Source of the DNA: Crocosphaera watsonii WH 8501
GTDB lineage: Bacteria > Cyanobacteriota > Cyanobacteriia > Cyanobacteriales > Microcystaceae
Length of the DNA stretch: 64,000 bases
NCBI RefSeq assembly: GCF_000167195.1
Contig: NZ_AADV02000002.1
Location: forward strand, 212,004 to 276,003
Direction: 5' to 3'
Made by a program: the position numbers and the translations under genes. Shown here piece after piece: positions 8,664-19,240 of this stretch (the stretch's first letter is position 1; the number at the start of each line of letters is the position of its first letter). The notes beneath the pieces were generated by a model that was not told the DNA's origin, did not search any database, and saw only the letters and a list, made by a program, of their open reading frames with translations.

Positions 8664-8834
8664 AAACAATAGACCCTAAAATATTATTAATGGAGGAATG
8701 ACCACCAAAAAAATCAAGAACAAATCGAACAACAGTAGTTAATGCTACAAAATTCAACATTAGTAATATCGACAAAAAAGCTGTGCTAAAATCAGCTAAC
8801 AAGGGCAAGTAACAGGTGATGGATTAATAAAGAT

Positions 8835-11306
8835 ATGTTTGAACGCTTTACAGAAAAAGCCATCAAGGTAATAATGCTGGCGCAAGAGGAAGCTCGTCGC
8901 CTCGGGCATAACTTCGTCGGGACAGAACAAATTCTTCTTGGCCTCATCGGTGAAGGTACCGGAGTCGCCGCCAAAGTTCTCAAATCAATGGGGGTTAACC
9001 TCAAAGACGCTCGCATTGAAGTTGAGAAAATCATTGGTCGGGGTTCAGGTTTCGTCGCTGTGGAAATTCCTTTTACCCCAAGAGCAAAACGAGTGCTGGA
9101 ACTCTCCTTAGAGGAAGCCAGACAGTTAGGACACAACTATATCGGTACTGAACACCTTCTCTTAGGTCTAATTAGAGAAGGGGAAGGGGTGGCCGCTAGG
9201 GTTCTCGAAAACCTCGGTGTTAACCTCTCCAAAGTCAGAACCCAAGTTATTCGTCAGTTAGGTGAAACCGCAGAGGTTGCCGCCGGTGGTGGTACACCAG
9301 GACGCACAAAAACCCCCACTCTCGATGAATTCGGTTCCAACTTAACCCAGTTAGCCGGTGAGGGTCAACTCGACCCCGTAGTTGGACGACAAAAAGAAAT
9401 CGAGCGTGTGATCCAAATTCTCGGTCGTCGTACCAAAAATAACCCCGTTCTCATCGGTGAACCCGGTGTGGGTAAAACAGCGATCGCAGAAGGGTTAGCT
9501 CAACGCATCGCTAACAAAGATATTCCCGACATTCTCGAAGAAAAACGAGTCGTTACCCTCGATATCGGTTTATTGGTCGCCGGAACCAAATACCGTGGGG
9601 AATTTGAAGAACGTCTCAAGAAAATTATGGACGAAATTCGTCAAGCTGGAAACGTTATCCTAGTTATTGACGAAGTTCATACCCTCATCGGTGCTGGTGC
9701 TGCTGAAGGGGCCATCGACGCTGCTAATATCCTCAAACCTGCTCTAGCACGGGGCGAATTACAATGTATTGGGGCAACCACCCTCGATGAGTACCGTAAG
9801 CACATCGAACGGGATGCAGCCCTAGAACGTCGTTTCCAACCCGTAATGGTGGGTGAACCCTCCGTTGATGAAACCGTAGAAATTCTCTTTGGACTACGGG
9901 AACGCTACGAGCAGCATCATAAGCTAAAAATCTTAGATGAAGCTTTAGATGCAGCAGCGAAACTTTCTGATCGCTATATTTCTGACCGTTATCTTCCTGA
10001 TAAGGCCATCGATCTTATCGATGAAGCAGGATCACGGGTTCGCTTAATTAACTCTCAACTGCCTCCTGCGGCCAAGGAATTAGACAAAGAACTACGCACT
10101 ATCTTGAAGCAAAAAGATGACGCAGTTCGCTCCCAAGACTTCGATCGCGCTGGAGAATTGCGGGATCAAGAAATGGATATTAAAGAGCAAATTCGCTCTA
10201 TTTCCACCGCTAAGAAAGGAGAAGGAGACAGCGCAGAACCCTTTGTGGATGCTGAAGAAATCGCCCAAATCGTGGCTTCTTGGACTGGTGTTCCTGTGAA
10301 CAAGTTGACGGAAACAGAATCCGAAAAACTTCTCCACATGGAAGATACTTTACATCAACGCTTGATCGGTCAAGAGGACGCAGTTAAAGCTGTTTCTCGG
10401 GCTATTCGTCGGGCAAGAGTAGGCTTAAAGAACCCCAACCGTCCTATTGCTAGTTTCGTCTTCTCTGGACCTACTGGTGTGGGTAAAACCGAGTTAACCA
10501 AGTCCTTAGCAGCGTACTTCTTCGGGTCAGAAGAAGCCATGATTCGTCTGGATATGTCCGAATACATGGAACGTCATACGGTTTCTAAGTTGATCGGTTC
10601 TCCTCCAGGATATGTGGGTTATAACGAAGGGGGACAACTCACGGAAGCTGTTCGTCGTCGTCCCTATACCGTTGTTTTATTCGATGAAATCGAAAAAGCA
10701 CACCCCGATGTCTTCAATATGCTGCTACAAATCTTAGAAGACGGTCGTTTAACCGACGCTAAGGGACGTACAGTGGACTTTAAGAACACCTTATTAATCA
10801 TGACCTCTAACATCGGTTCCAAGGTCATTGAGAAGGGTGGCGGTGGCCTCGGATTTGAGTTTGAAGACGACCAAAATGAGGCACAGTACAACCGTATACG
10901 TAACCTAGTTAACGAAGAATTGAAGCAATACTTCAGACCTGAGTTCCTCAACCGTTTAGATGAGATTATCGTCTTCCGTCAGTTGAACAAAGAAGAAGTC
11001 AAGGAGATTTCCGAAATTCTTCTCAAGGAAGTATTTGCACGTTTAACCGAGAAAGAGATTACTCTACAAGTTACCGATAAATTCAAGGAACGCTTGGTAG
11101 AAGAAGGGTATAACCCTGCTTACGGTGCAAGGCCGTTACGTCGTGCTATTATGCGTCTCTTAGAGGATGTCTTAGCAGAGGAAATTCTTTCCGGACGAGT
11201 TGGCGAAGGCGATGTCGCTGTAGTTGATATCGGCGAAGATGGCAAAGTTCAAGTGGTTTCTAATGAGAAACAACAACCAGTTTTAGCTAAAGCTACCGAC
11301 TCGTAA
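8835..11306 (+). CDS. clpC: ATP-dependent Clp protease ATP-binding subunit ClpC
   Basis: HSP100 unfoldase that feeds substrates to ClpP/ClpR in the cytosol. The 823-residue protein has two N-terminal Clp repeats (residues about 1-150, with [16 protein letters not shown] and [16 protein letters not shown]), Walker A1 GEPGVGKTA near 209, a UVR-like middle domain ([18 protein letters not shown]), and Walker A2 GPTGVGKTE near 544. The C-terminal D2 small domain carries [14 protein letters not shown]. It is intact, highly conserved and of normal length, and an obvious terminator follows. Confidence 0.97.
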   Translation: MFERFTEKAIKVIMLAQEEARRLGHNFVGTEQILLGLIGEGTGVAAKVLKSMGVNLKDARIEVEKIIGRGSGFVAVEIPFTPRAKRVLELSLEEARQLGHNYIGTEHLLLGLIREGEGVAARVLENLGVNLSKVRTQVIRQLGETAEVAAGGGTPGRTKTPTLDEFGSNLTQLAGEGQLDPVVGRQKEIERVIQILGRRTKNNPVLIGEPGVGKTAIAEGLAQRIANKDIPDILEEKRVVTLDIGLLVAGTKYRGEFEERLKKIMDEIRQAGNVILVIDEVHTLIGAGAAEGAIDAANILKPALARGELQCIGATTLDEYRKHIERDAALERRFQPVMVGEPSVDETVEILFGLRERYEQHHKLKILDEALDAAAKLSDRYISDRYLPDKAIDLIDEAGSRVRLINSQLPPAAKELDKELRTILKQKDDAVRSQDFDRAGELRDQEMDIKEQIRSISTAKKGEGDSAEPFVDAEEIAQIVASWTGVPVNKLTETESEKLLHMEDTLHQRLIGQEDAVKAVSRAIRRARVGLKNPNRPIASFVFSGPTGVGKTELTKSLAAYFFGSEEAMIRLDMSEYMERHTVSKLIGSPPGYVGYNEGGQLTEAVRRRPYTVVLFDEIEKAHPDVFNMLLQILEDGRLTDAKGRTVDFKNTLLIMTSNIGSKVIEKGGGGLGFEFEDDQNEAQYNRIRNLVNEELKQYFRPEFLNRLDEIIVFRQLNKEEVKEISEILLKEVFARLTEKEITLQVTDKFKERLVEEGYNPAYGARPLRRAIMRLLEDVLAEEILSGRVGEGDVAVVDIGEDGKVQVVSNEKQQPVLAKATDS

Positions 11307-11330
11307 TTATTCAGATTTAACCCTCAAGCA

Positions 11331-11362
11331 ACGGTAGAAGTTTCACTCTTCTGCCGTTTTTT
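11331..11362 (+). terminator. Rho-independent terminator after clpC
   Basis: The 10-bp stem ACGGTAGAAG / CTTCTGCCGT has one G-T pair and a seven-base loop. It is followed directly by six T. It lies 25 bp after the clpC stop. Confidence 0.85.
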
Positions 11363-11396
11363 CTTGAATAGAGTAGTAAATAATTACCACAAAACT

Positions 11397-13037
11397 ATGG
11401 ATTCTATTCGACTACAAAGATTACGTTGTTTATCAGATACCGGGGAAATTAAAATTAAACCCATTACGATACTTGTGGGAGAAAATAGTTCAGGGAAAAG
11501 TACCTTTTTGCGTTTCTTTCCTTTACTTAAGCAAAGTGTTGAGTCTAGAACCATTGGACCGGTTTTATGGAATGGTCGATTAGTGGATTTCGGCAACTAT
11601 AAAGATGCTCATCAAAAGCATTCTGAAGAGGATATTTGTTTAGAGTTTAAATTTGAAATTCCTTCCTTTCCAAAAAATAATGCTTAAAAAAAAAATACAG
11701 ACGAAGAAATAATATTCTGGTCAAGTAGAAGACCATTAATATTTAATCCCATTGATGTTTCTGTTATTTTACAGCTTTTAGAAGAGAAAAAACAACAGAT
11801 TACTATAATACATAAATTGATCATAAAATTTGCCGATTCTGTAATTCAACTTGAAATAAACAAAGAGAATAAAATCTCTTGCTTTTTAGTAAATTCCTTT
11901 GATATTTTAGAAATGTTAGGTGATAAATATATTTTGTTTGATTTGGGTCATAAATTTATGTTACCGCAAGTAAGAGAATTTTCAAATAATCAAGAGAAAA
12001 TTCTCAACTTAGGAGTTTTGAACAGAGTCAATAGAACAAGATTTATTTTTCAACAATTATTCAGTAAACTTTTTCAAATAACAAAAAATAAAGCCCATAA
12101 GTTTACATCAGAAACTACTATTTTCAAAATGATATCTTCATTTGTCATTGGAGATTCAGCAACTATGCTTCAAGATATTAAAAATAATCCTTTTTCTACC
12201 AAAACTTGGAAGAAAAGCGTAAACTCATGGACAATAGAATCTAATGAATTTAGGCAATTTAGAGATTTAATTATCGCTAACTCAGTACCTTGGTTACTAG
12301 AAGAATGTGATGATTTATTAGCTAATTTTGCTACTAAAATTAGTTATATGGGTCCAGTTAGAGCAACAGCAGAGCGTTACTATAGAACACAAGATTTAGC
12401 AGTAGATGAGGTAGATTATCAGGGAACTAATTTACCAATGTTTCTCCGAAATTTAACACATGGAGAATTGAAAGAATTTAGGACTTGGACACTTAATAAT
12501 TTTGGTTTTGAACCTCTAATCACAACAAGTCAAGGATTAATTTCTTTAGAAATACGACCTTCTAAAGATTCTAAAGAATCTTTTAATGTTGCTGATACAG
12601 GATTTGGTTTTTCTCAAATTTTGCCTATTATTACTCAGTTATGGTTTCTGAGTGAGTTTACTAAGACTTCTTCAAGAATTCGTCCTCCTGGTTTCCGATA
12701 TAATAGTCCTGTTATTTTCCCTATTGAACAGCCTGAATTACATTTACATCCCCGTTTACAAGGAGTTTTAGCTGAAGTATTTGTTAAATCAATTGAAGCA
12801 GCAAAAGAAAGAGGGATTGATTTACGTTTAGTCATTGAAACCCATAGCGAAGTTCTAATTAATAAATTAGGATATCTGGTTGCAGAAAAACACATTTTAC
12901 CAGAAGATATTAATATAGTATTATTTTATAAATCTGATCAATCTAAAGAAATAAAAGTCAGGACAAGTCAATTTGATTCTGAGGGTTATTTAAGCGAAGA
13001 TTGGCCATTAGGATTTTTTGATATGGATCTTATTTAA
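11397..13037 (+). pseudogene. AAA-family ATPase (OLD/DUF3696-like), in-frame stop
   Basis: SMC/OLD-type ATPase. The N-terminal Walker A is ITILVGENSSGKSTFLRF (residues about 25-40). Late in the protein come VADTGFGFSQILPIITQL (signature-like), FPIEQPELHLHPRLQG (Walker B) and LVIETHSEVLINKLG (His switch). Its C-terminus, ending DWPLGFFDMDLI, is typical of DUF3696-type ATPases without a TOPRIM domain. TAA at 11685-11687 interrupts the frame just before an A-run, after which the same frame stays open. The whole gene is about 547 codons. A downstream partner starts one base after the stop, as in two-gene defence systems. As written, only the first 96 residues would be made. Confidence 0.8.
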
Positions 13038-13038
13038 T

Positions 13039-14174
13039 ATGTTGATTAAAATTGATGTTTCTGTTGTCCAGAGTTTTGAAAATTCTAATTCATGGCCAGA
13101 TGATCTTATTATAGCTCTTGAAAATTTAGCACTTGCAAGACGTGAAGGCAAACATTCAATAATTGCAGATTTAAACACTTTAAAAATAATTGCAAAATGT
13201 TCAGACTTATCTAAAAATGCCAAAATTTCTTATAAAAAAATATTAAATGACAGACCTAAATTTAAAGCTTATCTTTCCCATGTCTCTAGATATATTGAAA
13301 TTATTCATCCTTGTAATGTTAATAAAATAGATTCTAATTCAGGAAAAGATATTATTAAATTACCTTACACTTTTTTCAATGATTCAGAAACAATACAAAA
13401 ATCTATACTGTTGTGTAAAAATTTACAAGATACTGAATTTTATAAAATAATCGCTGAAACTTTTTGTAAATGGAAACGATTAAATATTAAACCAAAATTT
13501 GAACCATCCTTAGGAGGAGGAAATACAATATCAACTGTATATGAGAATATTCAAAATAAGAAAAAAAGATTGTGTCTATGTATTGTTGATAGTGATAAGT
13601 TATCTCCTAATAGTAGTCTAGGTTCTACAGCTAGAAATATTAAACAAAAAGATGATAATACTTCCGTTACGACGCTACTTTATATTTTACCCGTTCGTGA
13701 ACTTGAAAACTTAATCCCTCTTTCAATTTTATCTGAACTTATGTCTAAAAATGGAGATAGAGAAAACCCTTTTAAACAATTAGAAAAAATTGAAGAAAGT
13801 TCAGTAAAAGAAATACGAAATTTTTTAGATATCAAAGAAGGAACAAGACTAAAAAAATAGTTAATGAACCGAGTTCAGTCAAAGATTTTTGGAAAGATAA
13901 ACTTGATAAACTGCCAAATTATTCCAATGATATTGATGAATGGTGTTATGAAAATTGGTCGTGTTGTGATCCTGATCCTAAGAAAAAATCATGTAAGTGT
14001 AAGATTTCATTAGGTTTTGGTCAAAAAATCCTAGAAAATACAATTACTTATCTCAATACTCAATCTTCATTTACAATTCCTTCTATGGTTGAAGAGTCTT
14101 TACATTCTGAATGGAAAAATATTGGACAACTTATGCTAAATTGGGGCTTCGCAGATTCTCCAATTCGTGTTTAA
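13039..14174 (+). pseudogene. unknown partner of AAA ATPase, frameshifted
   Basis: The ATG at 13039 directly follows the ATPase stop, so the two form an operon. The frame reads to TAG at 13858-13860. Adding one A to the A7 run at 13851-13857 continues it as KKIVNEPSSVKDFWKDKL to a stop at 14172-14174, giving about 378 residues. Features seen are GGGNTISTVYENI followed by KKRLCLCIVDSDK, which resembles a nucleotide/metal-binding TOPRIM-like Asp motif (weak), and a Cys cluster CCDPDPKKKSCKCK near the C-terminus. I do not recognise the family. Pairing with an OLD-like ATPase suggests an antiphage effector, but this is inference from layout. Confidence 0.6.
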
Positions 14175-14363
14175 TTATTCATCGATTGACAATGTTATCA
14201 GGGGATCGCCAGTTTTAGTTATAACTAGGATTTGACTCAGCAAAGAAGTTATGGAAATGCTGTTAGAAGAGCAAAAAGAATCTTTGTAATACAGAGAATA
14301 TATGAAAAAAAAGATTGCACAAGATGCTTAAGGGAGAGAGACTAAACTCTCCAACCTTACCCA

Positions 14364-14440
14364 CTACTTGAGATGTTTATTCAGCATCTCTTCTAACTGT
14401 TGTTTGGTGATCGCTCCTTCCTGTTTGGCCAATAGTCCTT
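14364..14440 (-). pseudogene. C-terminal remnant of an unidentified gene
   Basis: On the minus strand a short frame reads KGLLAKQEGAITKQQLEEML and then NKHLK before TAG. It looks like the last helix of a protein, but there is no start and the surrounding DNA (14175-14518) is otherwise non-coding. It is probably a relic within the decayed defence zone. Low certainty. Confidence 0.3.
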
Positions 14441-14518
14441 TTTAACAATTAACAATGGTCATTCCGAGGTACGAGGAATCTCCTTAACTTCTTGATCATT
14501 ATAGGTTTTTGTTATCTT

Positions 14519-14831
14519 CTATAATTGTTGATTAAGTGCTTTAACTAATAAATGTACTGTGGTTGATGGATTATCTTGACCAGGATTAGATTTATGATAT
14601 TGTTTCAGTAACTTTTCAGAATTTCTAATAGCAGTTTCTTGTCTATCCAATAACTCATCATAGATAGTATCACTATTTTTTGTGTACTGTTTACCTAATA
14701 ATGTATTTAACTTCTTCAGGTACTCTTTTCGAGGAATAGGTGAATTTAAAAACTCAAAGTGTAAGACATACCATAACTCAAAAGCTTCGTTAGAATAAGC
14801 AACCTCAAATCCCTGCTTTTCAGCCTTATTT
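14519..14831 (-). pseudogene. RloB-like protein, C-terminal fragment
   Basis: About 104 residues match the end of RloB, the partner of the RloA ATPase often found with restriction systems: EVAYSNEAFELWYVLHFEF, a LLGKQYTKNSDTIYDELL block, then PGQDNPSTTVHLLVKAL. The N-terminal half is missing because the frame runs into the IS5/IS1182-like element at 14832; the first residues of the open frame (MEKLFQQTL) come from the IS end. The N-terminal half is not found beyond the element, so it is deleted rather than just interrupted. Confidence 0.65.
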
Positions 14832-16524
14832 AGGGTTTGCTGAAAAAGTTTCTCCAAAATTTATGCCACTTTTGACCAAGAATTTTCTGACAAATCAATA
14901 AGTTTTAGTACATAAAAATTGTTTAAAGTATAATCAAAATTAATGAAAGGCGGTTTGATGAGTTCCCCTGTTCTATTATTAGTAAATAAGGACAAAAAAA
15001 GCGACAAAAACTGCCTCAGAAGTTTACAAAGATTGACAACTAAAAATGTAATAGCAATAGATGTAATGGAGGTTTCAGGGAGTTTTGTCATCACGAGATT
15101 TAGGCTAAATCTTCGTTTAGCTTGTCCAAACTTTCCCTCAATAGCATTACGGAAGCATTCATCGGAGTGGGCTTGTTTCTTTTCTTCTTCACTGACATTT
15201 TTCGGAGGTCTTCCTAACTTCGGACCACTGATTCTTATCCCTCTTTCCTTACACCAATTTCTGTTTTCCCTAGTTCGATAAATTTTATCTACATGGACGG
15301 ATTCGGGATAATAGCCAAACGTTTCTTTATACTTTTCTACTTGTTCTTTTAAATGACAAGATTCATTGAAGTTTTCCCAACTTATTTTTTCTAGAAACAC
15401 ATAGTTATCTACACAGCTTACTGAGAGTTTAGCTCCAAACTCTATTGGTTTTCCTGCTTTTCCCCTCACTATTGGACGAATATGCCGTTGAGTTAAACTT
15501 ACAATTCTTTGAGGAACACTCTGGGTCTTATTCTCCCACATTGACTGTTGTTGTTCATAAACTTTTTTGATAGTCTCTAGACAATTTTTCTGTCTTTTAC
15601 TCAGATTTTCCAGGGAAGCCCCAGCTTGAATTAAGTCTTCTATATTTCCTAAATTTTTCTTAAGGTATTTTAACTGTTTCCCGATAGCTTTTCTTCTTTC
15701 TTGATAAGATACTTTTCGTTTTTTAGCTACTTTTAAGTATTCCTTTCTAGCAATTTTTCTAGAAGTTCTCGGCTTTTTTCTCAATTTTACTCTTAATGGT
15801 TTATAAAGATTATCTATTATTCTTTCTGTCTCAATTCTGGCTTGATTTAATATGCCTAAATCCGTTGGGTATTTGATGTCTGCTGGCGCACAAGTCGCAT
15901 CTAAAATTAGTTTACCTTTATTTTTTATTTTTTCTCCTTTTTCTTGGAGACAATCCTTTTTTTTTACTTCTTTATCACTCTTGTCTATTTCTCTTTTTAC
16001 TATTTTTTTATTGATTTTGTTTATCAATTCTCCATCAATTCTTTTCCTAAAATGAACTAGCATTGAAGATTCCAGTGGTGGCTCTTGTTGATAACAATTT
16101 AAACCTATAAAGTATTGTAGATAGGGATTTTCTCTAATCTGTTCTATAGTTTATCTATCACTTGTTCCTAATTTTTCCTTAATAATTAATGTCCCTAATG
16201 CCATTCTAAATAGTTTGGCTGGCGCACCTTTTTCTGCTGAAAAAAGTTTAGCATATTCTTCCTCAAAATCATCCCAAGGTATCAACTCTGCCATGATTAC
16301 CCAACGATTATTGGGGGACAATTTGCCCTCGAAAGGTAATTCAAATTTTTCTGGGGGCGGTAAAGGTTGCTCCTCTTTTCGATACATTTGTTCTTGACCA
16401 ACAACTGGGAGGTGTTTCTACCAATTATAGCGGTTTGTAGCCGACAAAGCTGATCTTTTTTGCGATCGCGAATATGGGTGTAACCTTTTAAAGAATAGGG
16501 TTTTGCTTTTATTCAGCAAACCCT
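14832..16524 (-). mobile_element. IS5/IS1182-like element, copy 1 (1693 bp)
   Basis: Terminal inverted repeats start AGGGTTTGCTGAA at both ends. ATTT borders both sides (14828-14831 and 16525-16528), which may be a 4-bp target duplication. The flanking genes (rloB fragment and GNAT fragment) do not join into one frame, so a rearrangement is also possible. A second copy in the same orientation starts at 63239. Confidence 0.8.
14861..16387 (-). pseudogene. IS5/IS1182-like transposase, in-frame stop
   Basis: Reads as one frame of about 509 codons broken by TAA at 16151-16153, between GTSDR and TIEQIRENPYLQYFIG. The N-terminal DUF772-like part (NNRWVIMAELIPWDDFEEEY) is normal for this family, LILDATCAPADIKYPTDLGIL carries the first catalytic Asp, GYYPESVHVDKIYRTRENR the second, and ECFRNAIEGKFGQAKRRFS the Glu. 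The stop probably replaces a Glu codon (GAA to TAA). This copy should be unable to make its own full-length transposase. Confidence 0.82.
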
Positions 16525-16925
16525 ATTTAGAGAATCTAGTTTTTGGTCATGAAGGTTATTCATTTCTCGTTTTACGACAGTTTTATGATGTATGTGGTGA
16601 GTTATTTGTTGTTGCTAAAAACCCAGAAAGTAAAATTGTTGCATATACGATAGGTTGTCCAAAAATAAATACATTAGATTCTTGGATCTTAGCCCTAGCA
16701 GTTGCTCCTTCATATAGAAATCAGGGTATTGCTCGAAAATTGACATCCTATCTTTTATCTTATTTTAGACAGATGAAGATGAATTATGTTTTTTTAACAG
16801 TAAATCCTCATAATACTATTGCGATAAATTTGTATCTTAGTCTTGATTTTAAACTCATAGCTTCCAAAGCAAACTATTTTGGCAATAACTCACCTCGAAA
16901 TATAATGAGGAAGGATTTATTTTAA
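16525..16925 (+). pseudogene. GNAT-family acetyltransferase, 5'-truncated by IS
   Basis: Gcn5-related N-acetyltransferase fold. LALAVAPSYRNQGIARKLTSYLL is the acetyl-CoA binding motif A (Q/RxxGxA), followed by VFLTVNPHNTIAINLYLSLDFK (motif B). The frame is open into the IS end (an apparent start lies at 16503 inside the IS), so the true beginning is lost. RimI-like proteins of this size usually have only a short extra N-terminus, so perhaps 10-20 residues are missing. The substrate is unknown. Confidence 0.7.
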
Positions 16926-17000
16926 TACTTTAGTAAAAAAATATGCTTCAATCTTAGAATTTAATTGAGATGAAGGTAACATTGCTTATTTTTTAATAAA

Positions 17001-17243
17001 TTAAGCAATAGCTGTCACTAATTGATAATGTAATAAAATTAATTGATTAGCTGGTACTGTTTCCATTGCATAGGTTGTTCCATCATTATTAGAAAATTCT
17101 ACTTCAAATGCTTTACCATCATATTCCATAACAATGGTTCCGACTTGTCTTTTATATAGGGTAATAGGTACGCCAGTTTCAAAGTGAGTTGTTTGTCTAT
17201 CTTCTGTTAAAGCAACCATATCTAATTCCTTAAAATTGTTCAT
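17001..17243 (-). CDS. DUF4926 domain protein
   Basis: 80 residues. The pattern LDMVALTEDRQT...GVPITLYKRQVGTIVMEYDGKAFEVEF followed by a short C-terminal strand fits the small beta-barrel DUF4926 family, which is common in cyanobacteria and often found near toxin-antitoxin genes. The ATG at 17243 is followed by MNNFKELDMVAL; a later Met (MVAL) is also used in the family. Function unknown. It lies between the GNAT fragment and a DUF433/DUF5615 pair. Confidence 0.65.
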   Translation of the reverse strand: MNNFKELDMVALTEDRQTTHFETGVPITLYKRQVGTIVMEYDGKAFEVEFSNNDGTTYAMETVPANQLILLHYQLVTAIA

Positions 17244-17417
17244 AACAATACCTCATTTATTGACGGGATAACAATTAGTTAATCTGGGAAAGTTTTCGTT
17301 AAAATGTTTAGCATAAATCGAAAAAAGATAAAATCCTGTTTTTATTGTCTTGATGAGCAATATTATTGAGTAATTCTTTGTTTGATACAATAAAGATAAC
17401 AATATATATCTTTAGTC

Positions 17418-17654
17418 ATGAATTATCGCGATCGCATCGTCATTAATCCTAGCATTCGCAGTGGAAAACCTTGTATTATTAATACTCGTATCGCTGTAGC
17501 TGATATTGTCGACTATTTAGGTGGAGGAATGTCCATTGAGGAAGTATTAGACGATTTTCCTGATCTAACCCTTGAGGATATACAAGCTTGTTTTGCCTTT
17601 GCTGCTGATCGCGATCGACGCTTAACAACTATTCCCCATAAAATTACTATTTGA
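17418..17654 (+). CDS. DUF433 antitoxin-like protein
   Basis: 78 residues: NYRDRIVINPSIRSGKPCI, then NTRIAVADIVDYLGGGMSIEEVLDDFPDL and LTLEDIQACFAFAADR. This is the complete DUF433 signature, a small HTH-containing protein that normally acts as antitoxin and repressor for the PIN-like DUF5615 toxin encoded downstream. The toxin reading frame overlaps its 3' end. Intact. Confidence 0.85.
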   Translation: MNYRDRIVINPSIRSGKPCIINTRIAVADIVDYLGGGMSIEEVLDDFPDLTLEDIQACFAFAADRDRRLTTIPHKITI

Positions 17655-17895
17655 TGAAAATTTATCTCCTAAACTACCAATCTTGTTAGCTTTACATTTT
17701 CTCAATAGTATTCATGTTCGAGATTATAAATTAAAAGGTTTTCCTGATCAAGATATTTGGGAATATGCGCGTTTAAATGGATTTATAACCGTATCTAAAG
17801 ATTCTGATTTTTATCAGCGCAGGTTACTTTACGGTCAACCACCTAAGGTGATTTCCGAGAAAGCTTTTCCCATAGGGGGTAATCGCTTGGACTAA
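17638..17895 (+). pseudogene. DUF5615 PIN-like toxin, start codon lost
   Basis: The frame from 17638 reads ATA AAA TTA CTA TTT GAT GAA, that is (M)KLLFDENLSPKLPILLALH, the conserved DUF5615 opening with the catalytic Asp and Glu. It continues through VRDYKLKGFPDQDIWEYAR and FITVSKDSDFYQRRLLYGQPPKVI. The canonical start is ATG; here the third base is A, leaving no usable start in place. A downstream TTG at 17683 would remove the active-site DEN. The C-terminus after PPKVI (SEKAFPIGGNRLD) also departs from the family, so the 3' end may be altered too. The toxin is most likely inactive. Confidence 0.7.
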
Positions 17896-18029
17896 AGGCT
17901 TTCAAGAAATAAAAGGAACAGAGAGTTAGCGGATCTTGGTACACAACTTTAAAATTTCATAATTGGCTTGTCTGAAAAAACAGAAGAAATAGATTAAAAT
18001 GAAGAGGTAAAAAGATTAGAGAGAGTAAA

Positions 18030-18563
18030 TTGAAGCTAAAACAGACAAATCATCCCTTAACCCCGTCGATGGTCGATGATTTACGTTTAGCAGCCTCAAA
18101 AATGACGGGAGCAGAGCGTCGTTCATTTCAAGCTGAAATGTGTCTCAAGTATTGTGGAGGAAGTGCCAGACAAACCGAAATCGTGTTTGGTTGGGGGAGA
18201 AAAAATGTTCAACTTGGATTACATGAAAAACGAACTGGGATAGTGTGTTTAGGATTACAATCAGTCAATAGTGGATGTAAAAAATGGGAGGAAAGATACC
18301 CAATAGTTGCCCAATCATTGAAAGAAATAGCCGAAGCTCACGCACAACAAAACCCCACATTTAATAACCCCATTGCCTATACAAGATTAACGGCGGCTGA
18401 AGCCATTAAACAATTAAGAAATCTAGGATATAATGGAGGGGAGGTTCCTGCTGCTTCGACAATGGCAGATATTTTAAATTGTTTGGGCTATCGATTAAGA
18501 AAAGTGGTAAAAGCTAAACCTAAAAAAAAATCTCGGAGACGGACGCTATCTTCGAGAATATAG
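18030..18563 (+). CDS. ISAzo13-like transposase, N-terminal frame
   Basis: 177 residues from a TTG start. The block LAASKMTGAERRSFQAEMCLKYCGGSARQTE followed by WGRKNVQLGLHEKRTGI is the ISAzo13-family N-terminal HTH, and PAASTMADILNCLGYRLRKV precedes the catalytic domain. At KPKKK the gene has a run of nine A (CCT then A9 then TCTCGG). The zero frame ends at 18563, while a -1 slip on the A-run gives KKI followed by SETDAIFENIEKK and continues into the downstream frame. This fits programmed -1 frameshifting or an A deletion. Confidence 0.75.
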   Translation: MKLKQTNHPLTPSMVDDLRLAASKMTGAERRSFQAEMCLKYCGGSARQTEIVFGWGRKNVQLGLHEKRTGIVCLGLQSVNSGCKKWEERYPIVAQSLKEIAEAHAQQNPTFNNPIAYTRLTAAEAIKQLRNLGYNGGEVPAASTMADILNCLGYRLRKVVKAKPKKKSRRRTLSSRI

Positions 18564-18592
18564 AGAAAAAAGATAGAAAAAAAGACCCTTCT

Positions 18593-19240
18593 GTGAAACG
18601 TTTAAGTATGGATTGTAAAGCAACTGTGGAAATAGGAGAATATTCACGTGGCGGACAAACCAGAGGTTATAATCAAGCTCAAGATCATGATATGGGAACT
18701 AAAGAAAAATACGTTCCTTGTGGGATTGTAGATGAAGATACAGGGCAACTTTATGTAACTTTTGGAAGTTCTTATAAAACGAGTGATTTCATGGTAAATA
18801 ACTTGGAGCAATGGTGGACAAGTCTTAGTATAACTGAAAAGCAGCAACTAGAGAACATCCAAATTAAAGTTGATAATGGACCAGAAAATAGTGGAATAAG
18901 AAGGCAATTTTTGAAGAGAATGGTAGAGTTTGCCGACCAAACTAAGAAATCTATTCAATTACTATATTTTCCTCCTTATCACAGTAAATATAATCCCATA
19001 GAAAGATGTTGGGGAATTTTAGAGAGGCATTGGAACGGAACACTTCTGAGAAATGCTCAAACGATGTTAGCTTGGGTAAAAACTATGACATGGAAAGGCT
19101 TAAATCCGATAGTTAAGTTAAGTAAAAAAGTTTATCAAAAAGGCATTTCTTTAACGAAAAAAGAGATGAAGGAAATTGAGAAACGTTTAGAACGTAATCC
19201 TCACTTACCTAAATGGGATATTTTGATTAGACCCAGTTAG
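18593..19240 (+). CDS. ISAzo13-like transposase, catalytic frame
   Basis: 215 residues in the -1 frame relative to the N-terminal part. LSMDCKATVEIGEYSRGGQT holds the first catalytic Asp, IQIKVDNGPENSGIRRQF the second, and YFPPYHSKYNPIERCWGILERHW the Glu. A standalone start here is a GTG immediately before KRLSMDCKA and would lack the HTH. The fused product would be about 403 residues, the usual length for the family. Confidence 0.78.
   Translation: MKRLSMDCKATVEIGEYSRGGQTRGYNQAQDHDMGTKEKYVPCGIVDEDTGQLYVTFGSSYKTSDFMVNNLEQWWTSLSITEKQQLENIQIKVDNGPENSGIRRQFLKRMVEFADQTKKSIQLLYFPPYHSKYNPIERCWGILERHWNGTLLRNAQTMLAWVKTMTWKGLNPIVKLSKKVYQKGISLTKKEMKEIEKRLERNPHLPKWDILIRPS

Noticed and set aside
14828..16528. 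Simple insertion of the IS5/IS1182 element into one gene
   Set aside because: ATTT is present on both sides, but RloB and GNAT fragments lie in opposite directions and do not join. The 4-bp match may be chance in AT-rich DNA.
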